64,000 nt of DNA from positions 62,001 to 126,000 of the forward strand of contig CANMIX010000002.1 of NCBI GenBank assembly GCA_947497985.1, written 5' to 3'. Below the pieces are notes generated by a model, which made no database searches, was not told the DNA's origin, and worked only from the letters and a program-made list of their open reading frames with translations. Shown here in pieces: positions 9,329-17,873 of the stretch. Position 1 is the first letter of the stretch, and every line of letters begins with the position of its first letter. The translations under genes were made by a program, and so were the position numbers. Source of the DNA: an uncultured Paracoccaceae bacterium. Its GTDB lineage: Bacteria; Pseudomonadota; Alphaproteobacteria; Rhodobacterales; Rhodobacteraceae.

Positions 9329-10239
9329 GCGAGCAAACCTTAAAACAATGGCTGCTGTCGGACGCCCCGACCTCGCGCATGCAGGCTCGGGTTGCCGGGC
9401 TGTACCAAGGGTGGCTGCGCCTGACCAGCAATTGGATGACCCTGACGGGGCTTATCATCCTGACCGCGCTTGTGCTGGTCGCAGTCTGTGCTCCCTTGTT
9501 GGCGCCACATGACCCCTTTGAACAAGATCTGCTGAACCGGCTAAAACCCATCGGCTATGACGATCACTACCTTGGCACCGACAGTTTGGGCCGCGATATC
9601 CTATCCCGGTTAATCTACGGCAGCCGGATCACGCTGTACATCGTCGCCCTGGTGACGTTGATTGCGCCGGTGGTGGGTCTGCTGGTTGGTACGGTTGCGG
9701 GCTATCTTGGTGGATGGACCGACCAGATTTTGATGCGCACGACCGACGTTTTTCTGGCCTTTCCCCGCCTTGTCCTTGCCTTGGCCTTTGTTGCCGCATT
9801 GGGGCCGGGCATCGAAAACGCAGTGCTGGCGATTTCACTAACGGCTTGGCCACCCTATGCACGCATGGCCCGTGCCGAGACTCTGACCATACGATCGTCG
9901 GATTTCATTGCCGCAATCCGTCTGCAAGGCGCAGGGCCGCTGCGCATTATCACCAGGCACATCTGGCCCTTGTGCATTTCATCGCTCATTGTACGTGTCA
10001 CACTTGATATGGCCGGAATTATCCTGGCCGCGGCGGGGCTTGGTTTCCTTGGACTTGGCGCACAACCGCCCAGTCCGGAATGGGGCGCGATGATCTCAGA
10101 AGGGCGGCGGTTTATCTTAGATCACTGGTGGGTTGCGACCATCCCCGGTCTCGCCATTTTCACGGTATCTCTGGCTTTCAATCTCCTCGGCGATGGCCTG
10201 CGCGACGTTCTGGATCCCAAAGACGGAGGTCACGGATGA
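9325..10239 (+). CDS. ABC transporter permease, DppC/OppC-like
   Basis: 304 residues. An N-terminal transmembrane helix lies at about 38-60. It is followed by the DppC hallmark HDPFEQDLLNRLKP...LGTDSLGRDILSRLIYGSR and an EAA loop (FIAAIRLQGAGPLRIITRH). It ends with the conserved GDGLRDVLDPK. It overlaps both neighbours by 4 bases, so the importer genes are tightly co-translated. Confidence 0.94.
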   Translation: MSEQTLKQWLLSDAPTSRMQARVAGLYQGWLRLTSNWMTLTGLIILTALVLVAVCAPLLAPHDPFEQDLLNRLKPIGYDDHYLGTDSLGRDILSRLIYGSRITLYIVALVTLIAPVVGLLVGTVAGYLGGWTDQILMRTTDVFLAFPRLVLALAFVAALGPGIENAVLAISLTAWPPYARMARAETLTIRSSDFIAAIRLQGAGPLRIITRHIWPLCISSLIVRVTLDMAGIILAAAGLGFLGLGAQPPSPEWGAMISEGRRFILDHWWVATIPGLAIFTVSLAFNLLGDGLRDVLDPKDGGHG

Positions 10240-11087
10240 CACTTCTCACAGTCAACGACCTTTGGGTCAGGTTTCCAACGCGGCAAGGCGTTTTCGACGC
10301 CGTACGCGGGATTTCGTTTGAACTTGGTCAGGAACGCTTGGGCATAGTCGGCGAAAGCGGGTCCGGGAAATCCATGACCGGCCGTTCCATCCTCCAGTTG
10401 ATCCGCAAACCCGGCGTGGTCCAAGCGGCTGAGATTTCCTTTCAAGGGCGCAATCTAATGGAACTGTCAGAACGCGACATGCGTTCAGTGCGGGGGAATG
10501 AAATCTCGATGGTCATGCAAGACCCCAAATTCTCATTGAACCCAGTGATGACCATTGGGGCGCAACTGATGGAAGCCTACCTTCAGCACAATCGCGACAG
10601 CCGCCAAAATGCACGCAACAAATGTATCGAAATGCTTGAAGCGGTTTCGCTGCGAGACCCGGAACGCGTGATGGACGCTTATCCCCATGAAATGTCCGGC
10701 GGTATGGGGCAACGTATTATGATCGCAATGATGTTGATCCCGGATCCCAAAATTCTGATCGCGGATGAGCCCACCTCGGCCTTGGATGTCTCGGTCCAGC
10801 GTCAGGTTCTCTCAATTATGGACCGGCTCGTCAGGGATCGCGGGATGGGTTTGATCTTTATCTCGCATGATCTCAATCTTGTCGCCGAATTCTGTGACCG
10901 AGTGTTGATCATGTATGCCGGCCGTATCGTAGAAAGCTGCCCGGCGTCCAAGTTACGCGAAGCCAAACACCCCTATACACGGGGGCTGTTAAACGCCCTG
11001 CCCCGCCTGGATAACCCGCGGACCCACCTTGAGGTGTTGCAACGCCAGGATGACTGGACTCACGCCGCATTGGAAGAAACACAATGA
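10236..11087 (+). CDS. ABC transporter ATP-binding protein, DppD/OppD-like
   Basis: 283-residue ATPase of the peptide importer. It has Walker A GESGSGKS, signature motif MSGGMGQR (Gly-Met variant), Walker B ILIADEPTSALD and the H-loop ISHDLNLVAE. It also has a C-terminal oligopeptide-transporter segment (HPYTRGLLNALPRLD) that in some relatives precedes an Fe-S motif not seen here. The start at 10236 overlaps the permease stop (ATGA) and gives the normal N-terminus. An earlier in-frame start would lie inside the permease gene. Confidence 0.93.
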   Translation: MTLLTVNDLWVRFPTRQGVFDAVRGISFELGQERLGIVGESGSGKSMTGRSILQLIRKPGVVQAAEISFQGRNLMELSERDMRSVRGNEISMVMQDPKFSLNPVMTIGAQLMEAYLQHNRDSRQNARNKCIEMLEAVSLRDPERVMDAYPHEMSGGMGQRIMIAMMLIPDPKILIADEPTSALDVSVQRQVLSIMDRLVRDRGMGLIFISHDLNLVAEFCDRVLIMYAGRIVESCPASKLREAKHPYTRGLLNALPRLDNPRTHLEVLQRQDDWTHAALEETQ

Positions 11088-11815
11088 CAGCCATCAATGT
11101 TCAAAACCTCGACGTCTGGTTCGGCTCGGTTTCTGCGGTGCGCTCGGTGTCGTTCTCAGTCGCACAGGGGCAAAGCGTTGGTTTGGTTGGCGAAAGCGGG
11201 TCCGGCAAATCCACCATTCTGCGCGCCATGACCGGTCTGGCTCCGGACTGGTCGGGTACAATCCAGATTTTGGGTCAAAATCTTACCGGGTCAACTCGCA
11301 CTCGCGGCTTCTTTAAGAAGGTGCAAATGGTGTTCCAAGATCCCTACGCCTCGCTCCACCCTCGTCATTCCGTAGACCAAGTGTTGGCCGAGGCGCTGCA
11401 TCTGCAAGGCATGGATGCGATCAACAAACGCACTGAAAAACTGTTAAATGACGTCGGCCTTGATCCACGGTTTCGTTTTAGGTATCCGCACCAATTGTCC
11501 GGCGGACAGCGGCAACGAGTGGCGATCGCACGCGCCCTCGCCGGAGAGCCTGAGGTGCTGTTGTTGGACGAACCCACCTCTGCCTTAGATGTTTCGGTCC
11601 AGGCAGAGATCTTGAACCTATTGACCGACCTGCGCGCGGCGCGCGGCCTGACTTACATCATGGTCAGCCATGATTTACCGGTCGTCGCCCACATGTGTGA
11701 CACGCTCGCAGTCATGCAAAACGGGTCTATTGTGGAGATGATGACAGCGCAGGCGTTGCGCGCGCATAAAGCGGTCGAGCCCTACACACGCGAATTGCTT
11801 GCTGCTTCAACTTAA
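11084..11815 (+). CDS. ABC transporter ATP-binding protein, DppF/OppF-like
   Basis: 243-residue second ATPase of the importer. It has Walker A GESGSGKS, signature LSGGQRQR, Walker B LLLDEPTSALD and H-loop VSHDLPVVAH. It is shorter than many DppF proteins (about 320), ending soon after YTRELLAAS. It overlaps the preceding ATPase by ATGA and closes the operon. Confidence 0.93.
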   Translation: MTAINVQNLDVWFGSVSAVRSVSFSVAQGQSVGLVGESGSGKSTILRAMTGLAPDWSGTIQILGQNLTGSTRTRGFFKKVQMVFQDPYASLHPRHSVDQVLAEALHLQGMDAINKRTEKLLNDVGLDPRFRFRYPHQLSGGQRQRVAIARALAGEPEVLLLDEPTSALDVSVQAEILNLLTDLRAARGLTYIMVSHDLPVVAHMCDTLAVMQNGSIVEMMTAQALRAHKAVEPYTRELLAAST

Positions 11816-11829
11816 AACCAGTGCCGCAT

Positions 11830-11866
11830 TTGGGCCGTCGTTGCACTCACACGATAACGGGCCCAA
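11830..11866. terminator. Inverted repeat at the convergent gene ends
   Basis: TTGGGCC at 11830-11836 pairs with GGCCCAA at 11860-11866 across a 23-base loop that overlaps the 3' end of the fucU-like gene. It may act as a bidirectional stop between the peptide-importer operon and fucU. The arms are short, the loop is long and no T-run follows. Confidence 0.25.
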
Positions 11867-12266
11867 CGGTCAACAGAAGATTGGCAAATCGGCGTGTCTC
11901 GCCGGTCGCGATAACCAACAACGTATCAGGTGATTTCACAGCTGCATAGAAATCTGCGCGCTGAACAAAAGACATCGGAGTTTCTTCCGGCAGAATGTCA
12001 ACGTAGCTTTGGTGGATTGTATTGTCGAAATCGTCAGGCCACGCCATCATTGTTGCCTGTTCCACAGAAATCATCTTGGCCACACCGCTCAACACAGTCG
12101 TGCTTGGGATCATATTGGGTGCAAAATTCAGGTAGACGATCTCGGCTGAGGGGTTGGCATTGGTTACAAAGGAATAATTGGCGTCTGCAATCAGAATCTG
12201 TGCCTTGTGTCCAGCCTTAGCCAAAGTCGCCAAAAGCTGCGGGTGGATGATATCTGTCTTTAGCAT
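11847..12266 (-). CDS. RbsD/FucU family sugar mutarotase
   Basis: 139 residues. It shows the family N-terminus (IIHPQLLATLAKAGHKAQILIADANY, with His near position 7) and the conserved sugar-binding DANY segment. These proteins interconvert sugar anomers (L-fucose mutarotase or D-ribose pyranase). The ATG at 12266 is chosen because GGAG lies about 10 bases upstream and the family begins here; the frame continues upstream without homology. No fucose or ribose genes are adjacent, so the sugar is unknown. Confidence 0.8.
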   Translation of the reverse strand: MLKTDIIHPQLLATLAKAGHKAQILIADANYSFVTNANPSAEIVYLNFAPNMIPSTTVLSGVAKMISVEQATMMAWPDDFDNTIHQSYVDILPEETPMSFVQRADFYAAVKSPDTLLVIATGETRRFANLLLTVGPVIV

Positions 12267-12407
12267 AATCTGCGCTCTCCGGACTTTGTTCACCACTGCT
12301 ATATGCCAAGCGAAGCAACGATACGAGCAAGCTTTTTCCACTTGTCCCGCATCCAGGCGGTTGCTGTGGTTGCCTGTGGTCACGAGTTGAGAAGCGGCGA
12401 AAAATCG

Positions 12408-13484
12408 TTAGTGAATGTCACGAGGCGCAATAGCGACGGATTTGATGATGGCAAAGCAATCCGTGCCCGGGGCAAGGTTCAACCGTTGGACGCTACGCTG
12501 TGTCACCCGTGCCAGAAATCGCCCGGCTTGGCTTTGCAGTGCGACCATGGCTCCGGGACCATCGCCCTTGTGTATCTGAGTCACGACTCCTGGCACAATG
12601 TTGAGCGCTGAAATCTCCTCAGGCAGTTTACGTGCAAGTATGACGTCATGCGCGGCGATACGAACGCTTACGCTTGTTCCGACCGCATGCGGCGTATGTG
12701 GAACAAACAGTGGTTGCCCCCCTGCCGAAAGCTCGGTCAATCCATCGGAATGTTGCCTCACCACAACGACGTCAAGCACCGACCCGGCGCCTCGAGGCCC
12801 CATAGGCAAGATCGCAGGATCACCAAACACCGACGCCGGATCACCTTGTTGCAGAACCCGCCCCCCAGAGAGGGTGACCACTGTTGATGCCAAGCGTGAC
12901 ACCTCCGAACTGGAATGGCTCACATACAACATCGGTGTGCTAATCTCGTCCCTAAGGCGTTCAAAATATGGCAGTATCTCCGCTTTGCGTGCTTGGTCCA
13001 AAGCTGCCAGTGGCTCGTCTGCAATGATCAAATCCGGCTTACTCAACAGCGCGCGCCCAATGGCCACGCGCTGCTTTTCGCCCCCCGACAGATGCGCAGG
13101 ACGACGCTCCAGCAGGGATTGCAATCCCAACAATGCAACGACGTGAGTAAATTCTTCTGGGTTGCTCCGCACCTTGGCAAACCACCGACCATACAACAAG
13201 TTCTTGCGCACGGTCAGATGGGGCAAGAGCCGCGCATCTTGAAAAACATACCCAATCCGACGGCGGTGTGGCGGCACCCAAATATCATGCTGCCGATCAG
13301 ACAGCACGCGGTCCCCCAAAACAACACGTCCGTCTTGCGGACGTAAGAGCCCCGCAACCAAATTGGCAATTGTCGACTTTCCAGACCCGGAAGGTCCGAA
13401 CAAAACCGTTATCCCGTTAGAGGCGGCAAAATCTACATTCAGTTCAAATTCTGTAAATCGATGGCGCGCTTGTACCTCCAGCAT
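12408..13484 (-). CDS. modC: Molybdenum ABC transporter ATP-binding protein ModC
   Basis: 358-residue ATPase. Walker A is GPSGSGKST (about residues 31-39), the Q-loop is VFQDARLLPHLTV, the signature is LSGGEKQRVAIGRAL and Walker B is LIIADEPLAALD. The C-terminal half carries the mobile TOBE (molybdate-sensing) domain typical of ModC (LSALNIVPGVVTQI...VALQSQAG). Its start overlaps the modB stop (TGATG), giving a modA-modB-modC operon on the minus strand. Confidence 0.94.
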   Translation of the reverse strand: MLEVQARHRFTEFELNVDFAASNGITVLFGPSGSGKSTIANLVAGLLRPQDGRVVLGDRVLSDRQHDIWVPPHRRRIGYVFQDARLLPHLTVRKNLLYGRWFAKVRSNPEEFTHVVALLGLQSLLERRPAHLSGGEKQRVAIGRALLSKPDLIIADEPLAALDQARKAEILPYFERLRDEISTPMLYVSHSSSEVSRLASTVVTLSGGRVLQQGDPASVFGDPAILPMGPRGAGSVLDVVVVRQHSDGLTELSAGGQPLFVPHTPHAVGTSVSVRIAAHDVILARKLPEEISALNIVPGVVTQIHKGDGPGAMVALQSQAGRFLARVTQRSVQRLNLAPGTDCFAIIKSVAIAPRDIH

Positions 13485-14182
13485 CAGAGACCCTCCAAAC
13501 GCTTATGCGCCCGCCGCGCCAAGGCTTCCGACAGGAACAATGCCGCCAAGGCGATACTGACCGAAATCACCACTAACCGCGCAGCTGCATCTTCCTGACC
13601 GGGAACTTGCAACAACGCATAGATAGCCGAAGGTATCGTTTGCGTCTGACCGGGAATATTGGCGGCAAAGGTGATCGTTGCACCGAACTCCCCCAAAGCT
13701 TTGGCAAAGGACAGGATTGTTCCGGTCAAAAGCCCGGGGATCATCAGTGGGACGGTAACGGTCGCGAAAACCCAAATCGGCGAGGCCCCCAACGTCGCAG
13801 CCGCCTGCTCTAGCCTGATGTCTATCGCCTCCAAGGACAAGCGCAACGCCCGCACCATCAGCGGAAAGGCCATGACCCCCGCAGCCACTGCGGCCCCGGT
13901 CCAGCGAAAGGCTAAAACGATACCGATGTCTTGAAGCCATCCACCGATGAAACCTTGCGTGCCAAACAACAACAGCAGCATATAGCCGGTTACAACAGGC
14001 GGCAGGATCAGCGGCAAATGCGCCAAACCGTTCAAAATGGTTTTTCCGGGAAACTCCCATCGAACCAAGGCATAAGCCGTCAGGAAGGCCATAGGCGTGA
14101 TCGCCAATGTCGCCCAGAACGCCACCTTGGCAGAAATAAGCACCGCCTGCCATTCCATCGGGCTAAGCCAGTTCTGCATCAC
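13484..14182 (-). CDS. modB: Molybdate ABC transporter permease ModB
   Basis: 232-residue inner-membrane permease with about five transmembrane helices. It has ModB hallmarks such as LPLILPPVVTGYMLLLLFG and the EAA loop EQAAATLGASPIWVFATVTVPLMIPG, followed by FAKALGEFGATITFAANIPG. It lies six bases after modA and overlaps modC by TGATG. Confidence 0.95.
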   Translation of the reverse strand: MMQNWLSPMEWQAVLISAKVAFWATLAITPMAFLTAYALVRWEFPGKTILNGLAHLPLILPPVVTGYMLLLLFGTQGFIGGWLQDIGIVLAFRWTGAAVAAGVMAFPLMVRALRLSLEAIDIRLEQAAATLGASPIWVFATVTVPLMIPGLLTGTILSFAKALGEFGATITFAANIPGQTQTIPSAIYALLQVPGQEDAAARLVVISVSIALAALFLSEALARRAHKRLEGL

Positions 14183-14187
14183 GCACC

Positions 14188-15045
14188 TTAGGGTTTAACC
14201 GGGCCAAAGCCGAATTGCTCCAACCGCGACTTAGTGGCATCGGATTGTAAGAAAACTATAAAATCCAACGTAGCCTTCGTTGGAGATTGCCCAACTGCGG
14301 CGGCGGGGTATTCGATTCGTGGGTGGCTTTCCGGTGGAAAAAGGCCAACCAAGAATACATCGGGCTGACTTTCCGCATCCGTTTCGTAAACCACAGCCAA
14401 CCGGGTTTCCCCCAAATGCACCAACGTGAGCGCCGCGCGCACATTGTCCATTTGAACCACCCGATCCCGCAGGTCACCCCATAGGCCCAAATACTCCAGC
14501 GCAACCTTGCCATATTGTCCCGCCGGCACCGCAGCAACCAGCCCCATGGCAACCCTGTCAGCGGCCTCCAGACTTGATAGTACCGTTTCAACCTCCCTGG
14601 ATTTATCCTCAGGAAATGAAGAAACCAAAGCCAGTCTGTTCCCCGCAAGTGGAAAGCGATTTGCGCTATCGACCCGGCCGACGGCTTCCAGATGATCCAT
14701 CCACTGTTGATTGGCCGACACAAAGACATCAACCGGCGCACCCAGTTCAATCTGTCGGGCCAGAAGCGCAGAGCCTGCAAAATTTACTTGGGCGCTATGC
14801 CCCGTTTCCGCCTCGAAATCTTGCACCAGCGTATCAAACACAGGTTTTAGGCTCGCAGCGGCAAAAACGGTAACCGGGTCAGCAGAAACCGGAACCGCAG
14901 AACCAACGAAAAGAGCGGCGCAAATACCACGAAATTGTCGCCCTGCAGAAAGTGACAAGGATTTTCGCAGCGAATTGCGATTACTCAAGTGTTTGCGACG
15001 GTTCAAAAGTTTCACCCGAACTGGGTGCGGTATTCGAAGGCGCAA
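14188..15045 (-). CDS. modA: Molybdate-binding periplasmic protein ModA
   Basis: Solute-binding protein for molybdate/tungstate. After a signal sequence ending near VPVSADP it shows the ModA segments VTVFAAASLKPVFDTL, NFAGSALLARQIELGAPVDVFVSA and VKLALVHLGE-like (LTLVHLGETRLAVVYETDA). The longest frame uses a TTG at 15045. In-frame GTG (15015) and TTG starts further in would give a more usual signal-peptide length. None has a clear ribosome-binding site, so the start is uncertain. Confidence 0.9.
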   Translation of the reverse strand: MRLRIPHPVRVKLLNRRKHLSNRNSLRKSLSLSAGRQFRGICAALFVGSAVPVSADPVTVFAAASLKPVFDTLVQDFEAETGHSAQVNFAGSALLARQIELGAPVDVFVSANQQWMDHLEAVGRVDSANRFPLAGNRLALVSSFPEDKSREVETVLSSLEAADRVAMGLVAAVPAGQYGKVALEYLGLWGDLRDRVVQMDNVRAALTLVHLGETRLAVVYETDAESQPDVFLVGLFPPESHPRIEYPAAAVGQSPTKATLDFIVFLQSDATKSRLEQFGFGPVKP

Positions 15046-15051
15046 GTCAAT

Positions 15052-15083
15052 AACAAGAAAAGCCGCACCTCATTTGGCGCGGC
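15052..15083 (-). terminator. Intrinsic terminator downstream of cheD
   Basis: On the minus strand GCCGCGCC and GGTGCGGC (bases 15083-15076 and 15069-15062) form an 8-position stem with one mismatch around a 6-base loop. It is followed by TTTTCTTGTT. It lies 28 bases beyond the cheD stop and ahead of modA, separating the two operons. Confidence 0.7.
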
Positions 15084-15110
15084 CCTTGTTCATGTGTAAA
15101 AGTTAAGCGA

Positions 15111-15671
15111 TCAGAATAGCATAACGTCGCCAGTGCCCGCCGCCGGTTTGGCCGCCGGTGCAGGCGTTGGCCGCGAAACTGTGCGTTCGATGTTTTCCAG
15201 TGTTTGATCGTTTTGAACCCGGGTTTGCTGTGCAGCTCCGGTGACCGGGTGAAAACGGACACGGCGCGCTGACGTGCCACCAACGCTGGACGACACACAT
15301 GGAATACCCTCGTCTCGCAAGAACCCTTGAATGAAGGATGCATTCTTGGAGCCGATGTCGGACAAGTTGACTGACATTTTTGCACCACCAAAAACTTTGG
15401 CTTGCAGATTGCGGCGGTCGGCGCCCTGTTTCATGACACCGTTGATCAAAAGCTCCATCGCATGCACACCATATCGGGCACTCGCAGGTCCGCCATTAGA
15501 TTGCGCCAAGAGGAAGTGGTTCATACCACCCACACCCTTCTTTTCATCGAAAATACAGGCTGCAATACAAGAGCCCAAAACCGTCGACAGAACCACATTT
15601 GGGTCTGTTGTCAGCTGGAACTCCCCCTGGAGTACCGTTACAATTTTCTTATTTACAAAAACAGTGCTCAC
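15111..15671 (-). CDS. cheD: Chemoreceptor glutamine deamidase CheD
   Basis: 186 residues. It deamidates glutamines on methyl-accepting chemotaxis receptors and in some species binds CheC/CheY. The CheD active site is visible: STVLGSC with Cys35, GGMNHFLL with His52, then ARYGVHAMELLIN and AKVFGGAKM. The GTG start at 15671 has AAGGAA six bases upstream and fits the family N-terminus. It follows cheB by 24 bases on the minus strand. The C-terminal Ala/Pro-rich tail is low-complexity. Confidence 0.92.
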   Translation of the reverse strand: MSTVFVNKKIVTVLQGEFQLTTDPNVVLSTVLGSCIAACIFDEKKGVGGMNHFLLAQSNGGPASARYGVHAMELLINGVMKQGADRRNLQAKVFGGAKMSVNLSDIGSKNASFIQGFLRDEGIPCVSSSVGGTSARRVRFHPVTGAAQQTRVQNDQTLENIERTVSRPTPAPAAKPAAGTGDVMLF

Positions 15672-15677
15672 GGCAGG

Positions 15678-15683
15678 TTCCTT
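15678..15683 (-). promoter_or_regulatory. Ribosome-binding site deciding the cheD GTG start
   Basis: AAGGAA on the minus strand lies six bases ahead of the GTG at 15671. No ATG is available near the expected N-terminus. Confidence 0.6.
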
Positions 15684-15695
15684 CCCAAAAAATCT

Positions 15696-16727
15696 TTATG
15701 TCTTGCAGGCTTGCAGCAACGCATTTGCCATGCGCGACAATGAAACTTGTTTCTGTGCGCCGCCGTTTTCCCATGCCACGCGCGGCATGCCGTAAACGAC
15801 AGAGCTTTGTTCATCCTGTGCGAATGTCGTCGCACCCGCTTTGCGCAGTTCCAAAAGGCCCTTGGCACCGTCCTGGCCCATGCCTGTCAGAATCGTTGCC
15901 ACAACATCGCGCGCAAACGGCACGGCAGATGTGAACAACGCATCGACAGAAGGCATATGCCCAGAGATCGGGGGACCATCTTTCAATCGCGTCCGTAACG
16001 GTTTGCGCTGCGACATGCCAAAATGGCGGGTTTGACCCGCTGCAACATAGACATGTCCCACCTCGATAGGGCGATTGTCATCAACTGCGACCACTTTCGC
16101 TGGGCAAATCCGATCCAACAGAGAAACCAGACCTTGCCCAAAATTCTTACCGGTGTGTTGGACGATCAGTGTCGGCGGACAACTGGTTGGAAAACCCACC
16201 AGAACATTACGCAGCGCTTCGACACCGCCCGTCGAAGACCCGATCAAAATCATTTTGTTTGATCTTGGGGCAGCTGGCGCCGAGGGTGCGGCCGCTCGCG
16301 TTCCGGGTTGATTGCGACGTGGCGCATTGACCATCATGTCATAGTACTGAATGAACTGACGTGGGCTATCGGATTTGGTCAATTCAAAAATGCCGGCCCC
16401 GACGTTCAACAGCGGCGATGCACGCCGCGCGGGATCCGCATTCAAGTCGTCCATGACCGACACCCAACGCACATCCAGAGCATTAAACAGCGCCAGCATC
16501 ATCTCAAATTCCGGGAGTTTGGTAAAACCATCCTCCACAAACGCGAATTTGGGTTGCCCGGCCTCTGCCTGATTATAGGCCATCATCAGATTGTTGGCCA
16601 AGAGCACCTGCATGCCAGCATAGGCCGACTGAAGATTACTTTGCAGCGATCGTGCGAAGTTTTTGTCAGTTGTAATGATTAAAACGCAAGAAGACGGCAA
16701 TTCAGCACCTTTAATTTTATGCGGCAC
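15696..16727 (-). CDS. cheB: Protein-glutamate methylesterase CheB with degenerate receiver domain
   Basis: 343 residues. The C-terminal methylesterase domain is intact: GSSTGG with Ser165, VQHTG with His191 and LTGMGQDGAKG with Asp286 form the expected triad. The N-terminal 130 residues are placed like a receiver but lack the usual paired acidic residues (TTDKNF instead of DDS). The phospho-acceptor position reads FVEDGF without the following MP. It may therefore not be phosphorylated normally. The longest frame starts at a GTG without a ribosome site; a TTG ten codons in (16700) has AGGTG upstream, so the start is open. Confidence 0.9.
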   Translation of the reverse strand: MPHKIKGAELPSSCVLIITTDKNFARSLQSNLQSAYAGMQVLLANNLMMAYNQAEAGQPKFAFVEDGFTKLPEFEMMLALFNALDVRWVSVMDDLNADPARRASPLLNVGAGIFELTKSDSPRQFIQYYDMMVNAPRRNQPGTRAAAPSAPAAPRSNKMILIGSSTGGVEALRNVLVGFPTSCPPTLIVQHTGKNFGQGLVSLLDRICPAKVVAVDDNRPIEVGHVYVAAGQTRHFGMSQRKPLRTRLKDGPPISGHMPSVDALFTSAVPFARDVVATILTGMGQDGAKGLLELRKAGATTFAQDEQSSVVYGMPRVAWENGGAQKQVSLSRMANALLQACKT

Positions 16728-17213
16728 GGGTGCCGTGTTTAGTCAATTTGGTCTGGCGAGGTAAATCTCTCTGCCGGAGTGTTCCAAGAAGGAAATTGGC
16801 TTGAAAAGCTTTCGGAAGGGTTTCTCCGACAGATATTTTGACGCTCTGATGATTAAATAAACTAAAGAAACCATCCAATTCGCGTAAAAGGTAGCCAAAT
16901 TAACGATCTTGGTAACGATTGAACGCGTCGGAGCAACGAAAAATACCCGGATACCAAAACACGAATCTTATACGTATCTTTTATATAGAGCCCAACACGT
17001 CTCTCTGGCCGTATAATAAGACTGTATCGAATTCACCGAACGCACAGCCGGTCGGAATTTAAATAAAATTCGACCCATCCCAAAACACCGGTTTGATAAA
17101 AAAATGACCGCAACTTGGGCACGGCGGCAATCAAATATTAAGGCCCACGCCCTACCAATATTGCATCGAAAGTCAAATCTGTCGCCAAACAACGGGGGTG
17201 CGAATCGCTGGAC
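16728..17213. promoter_or_regulatory. Divergent intergenic region of the chemotaxis genes
   Basis: 486 AT-richer bases between divergent cheB-cheD and the STAS-cheY-cheA operon. No convincing gene was found. Promoters for both directions must lie here, but no pair of boxes stands out. A direct repeat AACGAT at 16902-16907 and 16914-16919 (12-base period) and a small AT palindrome near 17056-17073 are possible protein-binding sites. Confidence 0.4.
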
Positions 17214-17501
17214 ATGTCGATGGAAGCACAAAAATTCTCATTGGATTTGCCAAATCCATTTGCCGAGCTTGAACCGCTTATCAATTTTCTTCGCGGTGCT
17301 CAGGCACAAGCAGTTGAGATCGACTGCAGCAACGTAAAAGTCATGCCCTCGCGTGGCCTGCAATTGCTGCTGAGCGCTGAACAACAATGGCGTTCTGAGG
17401 GGCTTGGTTTTGCCGTTAAAAATATCGGTGAAACATGCCGCAAATCCCTGACACTCTTGGGCCTGGAGCCCACACGATTTGAAGACGAGGAAACAGCATG
17501 A
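17214..17501 (+). CDS. STAS-domain protein of the chemotaxis operon
   Basis: 95 residues. It resembles STAS/anti-sigma-antagonist-like domains: a central EIDCSNVKVMPSRGLQLLLSA followed by FAVKNIGETCRKSLTLLGL. The usual phosphorylated Asp-Ser pair is replaced by Pro-Ser. It is the first gene of the che operon and its stop overlaps cheY by 4 bases. The role in chemotaxis signalling is unknown. A second in-frame ATG at 17220 is an equally possible start. Confidence 0.75.
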   Translation: MSMEAQKFSLDLPNPFAELEPLINFLRGAQAQAVEIDCSNVKVMPSRGLQLLLSAEQQWRSEGLGFAVKNIGETCRKSLTLLGLEPTRFEDEETA

Positions 17502-17872
17502 AGACCAAAGTTCTGGCAATCGACGATTCCCGCACAATCCGGAATCTGCTTGCAGCCGCCCTGGAAGAGGCCGGCTTCGAATATCACAGCGCCGTTGATG
17601 GCCGCGAGGGTGTCGACATGTATCCCAATGTTGCTCCGGATGTCGTGATCACCGATATCAACATGCCGAACCTTGATGGTTTTGGTGTGATTGAAGAACT
17701 GCGCGGCACAGGCATCAATTCTAAAGTGCCAATTCTGGTTTTGACCACCGAAAGTGCGCCTGAATTGAAAGCCCGCGCGCGAGATGCCGGTGCAACCGGT
17801 TGGATCACCAAACCTTTCGACGACCAGTCACTGATCTTCGCTCTGAAGCGCGTGACGGGAGCAGCTGCATAA
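17498..17872 (+). CDS. cheY: Chemotaxis response regulator CheY (first copy)
   Basis: 124-residue single receiver domain with acidic pair Asp9-Asp10, phospho-acceptor Asp53 (ITDINMP), switch Thr83 (VLTTES) and Lys105 (ITKPF). It probably receives phosphate from the CheA encoded next and binds the flagellar motor or acts as a phosphate sink. It overlaps the STAS gene and ends one base before cheA. Confidence 0.94.
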   Translation: MKTKVLAIDDSRTIRNLLAAALEEAGFEYHSAVDGREGVDMYPNVAPDVVITDINMPNLDGFGVIEELRGTGINSKVPILVLTTESAPELKARARDAGATGWITKPFDDQSLIFALKRVTGAAA

Positions 17873-17873
17873 G

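Noticed and set aside
16902-16921. Possible CtrA box (TTAA-N7-TTAA) upstream of the che operon
   Set aside because: Only the first half-site matches (TTAACG); the second reads GGTAACG, so the consensus is not met.
16968-17231. Minus-strand 87-codon frame in the che divergent region
   Set aside because: Composition unlike neighbouring proteins, no ribosome site, overlaps the STAS gene start and the probable promoter region.
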